DNA of 64,000 nt from NCBI RefSeq assembly GCF_000144695.1, contig NC_014378.1, positions 1,090,781-1,154,780 on the forward strand, given 5' to 3'. Numbering within the stretch: the stretch's first letter is position 1; each line of letters opens with the position of its first letter. The position numbers were made by a program, and so were the translations under genes. The notes below the pieces were generated by a model. It searched no databases. It worked only from the letters and a program-made list of their open reading frames with translations, and was not told the origin of the DNA. The stretch comes from Acetohalobium arabaticum DSM 5501 (GTDB taxonomy: Bacteria > Bacillota > Halanaerobiia > Halobacteroidales > Acetohalobiaceae). Of the stretch, positions 62,901 through 64,000 are shown piece by piece.

Positions 62901-63200
62901 TTGACAAAGACTGAGTTAGTTGATAGGATAGCAGATAAAACTGGATTAACTAAAAAAGATACTAAAGAAACAGTAGATGCTTTTACTGAGGTAGTTACTG
63001 AAACTCTCCAAGAAGAAGCAAATAAGGATGAAGATGAGAGGGATAAAGTCCAGTTAATTGGATTTGGAAGTTTTGAGGTTCGTGATCGTAGTGCCCGTAA
63101 AGGACGTAATCCGCAGACAGGCGAAGAAATTGAAATTCCTGCTCGCAAGGTTCCTGCCTTTAAAGCAGGTAAAGGATTAAAAGAGGCGGTTGATCAATAA
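62901..63200 (+). CDS. hup: HU family DNA-binding protein
   Basis: 99 residues from TTG at 62901: [20 protein letters not shown], then [21 protein letters not shown] and the C-terminal [14 protein letters not shown]. The TTG is preferred because GGGAGGTGAT lies just upstream. It is about nine residues longer than usual HU, owing to an acidic stretch [10 protein letters not shown] before [10 protein letters not shown]. Nucleoid protein. Confidence 0.93.
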   Translation: MTKTELVDRIADKTGLTKKDTKETVDAFTEVVTETLQEEANKDEDERDKVQLIGFGSFEVRDRSARKGRNPQTGEEIEIPARKVPAFKAGKGLKEAVDQ

Positions 63201-63240
63201 TAAGTTAAAGATTCATTTTCTCATAATGTTTGGTTTATTT

Positions 63241-63273
63241 GTAGAAAGAGCATTTTGCTCTTTCTACTTTTTA
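63241..63273 (+). terminator. Terminator after hup
   Basis: GTAGAAAGAGC (63241-63251) pairs with GCTCTTTCTAC (63257-63267), ATTTT loop, then TTTTT. Confidence 0.9.
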
Positions 63274-63331
63274 TAATAAAGATTCAAATATAATATTTAA
63301 GCAAAGTAGCAGAGTAGGAGGGAACAAAATC

Positions 63332-64000
63332 ATGAGTCAAAAGGTGTATTTAAATGGTGAATTAGTAGAAAAGGATGAGGCTAAAGTTTCGGTTTGGGAC
63401 CATGGTTTTCTTTATGGTGACGGCATCTTTGAGGGGATTAGAGCCTATAATGGACGAATCTTTAGGTTTAAGCAGCATATTGATAGGCTTTATGAGTCTG
63501 CTAAAGCAATTATGCTTGATATTCCCTTAACAAAAGAAGAGATGGAAGAGGCTGTAATCGAAACAATTCAAGCTAATGAATTAGAGGACTGTTATATTCG
63601 CCTGGTAGTTTCTCGCGGTGTAGGTGACTTAGGTTTGAATCCTACATCCTGCCCAGAGTCTAATGTGATAATTATTGCTAGTGATATTGAGCTTTATCCA
63701 GAAAAGTTTTATAAGGAAGGTTTAGAAGTAGTTACTGTACCAACAAGAAGGAATATTCCTGAAGCCTTAAATCCAAGAATTAAGTCGCTGAACTATCTTA
63801 ATAATATCTTGGCTAAACTGGAAGCTAATCGGGCTGGAGTATTAGAAGCAGTTATGTTAAATAATGAAGGATATGTAGCAGAATGTACAGGAGATAATAT
63901 CTTTATCATTAAAGATGATACGTTAATTACTCCGCCAGTTTCTGCTGGAGCTCTAAAAGGGATTAAACGTGATGTAGTATTAGAAATAGCTCCTGAATTA
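63332..64000 (+). CDS. ilvE: Branched-chain amino acid aminotransferase, 5' part
   Basis: 223 codons remain open to the window edge; the full family length is about 290. The start SQKVYLNGELVEKDEAKVSV and WDHGFLYGDGIFEGIRAYNG are typical of class IV PLP aminotransferases. SLNYLNNILAKLEANRAG holds the PLP lysine and YVAECTGDNIFII follows. A D-amino-acid aminotransferase is a close relative, but the pattern favours IlvE. AGGAGGG precedes ATG at 63332. Confidence 0.88.
   Translation, partial: MSQKVYLNGELVEKDEAKVSVWDHGFLYGDGIFEGIRAYNGRIFRFKQHIDRLYESAKAIMLDIPLTKEEMEEAVIETIQANELEDCYIRLVVSRGVGDLGLNPTSCPESNVIIIASDIELYPEKFYKEGLEVVTVPTRRNIPEALNPRIKSLNYLNNILAKLEANRAGVLEAVMLNNEGYVAECTGDNIFIIKDDTLITPPVSAGALKGIKRDVVLEIAPEL

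Overview
The window is a low-GC, all-plus-strand stretch of a bacterial chromosome. The organism is probably a halophilic, anaerobic, endospore-forming, acetogenic Firmicute of the Halanaerobiales; an Acetohalobium-like Halobacteroidaceae member is my best guess. The clues are sporulation genes (spoIIP, spoIVA, YIEGIA), very acidic proteins as expected of a salt-in halophile, acetate-forming Pta/AckA, selenoprotein glycine/betaine reductase genes and a large set of MttB-family methyltransferases. This is inference from content; no 16S rRNA, tRNA or CRISPR array was seen.

Layout. (1) 1-12.4 kb: the tail of a MATE transporter, pta-ackA, then a YceD-rpmF unit and a complete fatty-acid/phospholipid operon (fapR-plsX-fabH-fabK-fabD-fabG-acpP-NMO/FabK-like-fabF-rnc) behind a strong promoter with a probable FapR operator. 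(2) 12.4-15.4 kb: accessory region with an IS200/IS605-type element (broken tnpA, intact zinc-finger-less tnpB), nested hairpin repeats on both sides, and a decayed Gly/Gln-rich gene. (3) 15.5-24.6 kb: an HI0933-type flavoprotein, a small membrane protein, then a HutP-family gene heading an aromatic amino-acid operon (aroH-hisC-aroF-tyrA-aroA) that runs into cmk and plsC. The hutP leader has a UAG-rich stretch, a terminator and a possible antiterminator pairing. (4) 24.7-28.7 kb: a LytS/LytTR two-component system next to a CstA-family transporter whose promoter carries two phased direct repeats. (5) 28.9-39.4 kb: an ispH-S1 fusion, a sporulation cluster (DUF1614, spoIIP, YIEGIA, its small partner, two DUF3189 proteins), a DUF512 protein, der, plsY and gpsA. 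(6) 39.4-61.0 kb: a methylamine/betaine island: structured repeats, a CdaR-type regulator, three MttB-family methyltransferases, a BCCT transporter, two nearly identical corrinoid proteins, an ASKHA ATPase, an MtgA-type methyltransferase, then grdX-grdI-grdH-grdA-trxB-trxA and grdC-grdD. (7) 61.2-64 kb: spoIVA, an HU protein and the start of ilvE.

How the genes fit together. A quaternary amine such as glycine betaine could enter through the BCCT carrier. It could be demethylated by an MttB-like protein, with the methyl group passing through the corrinoid protein to tetrahydrofolate (MtgA-type enzyme). Alternatively it could be reductively split by GrdI/GrdH/GrdA/GrdCD with electrons from TrxB/TrxA, giving acetyl phosphate that AckA can turn into ATP. 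Two selenocysteine UGA codons are read through (grdH and grdA). The two halves of the island share an about 100-bp promoter block with identical spacing, which suggests common control.

The most novel-looking item is a family of about 130-bp co-oriented intergenic elements at about 16.9, 39.9 and 58.2 kb. Their helices show compensatory base changes, the signature of an undescribed structured RNA. Two other palindromic intergenic elements lie next to or inside these loci.
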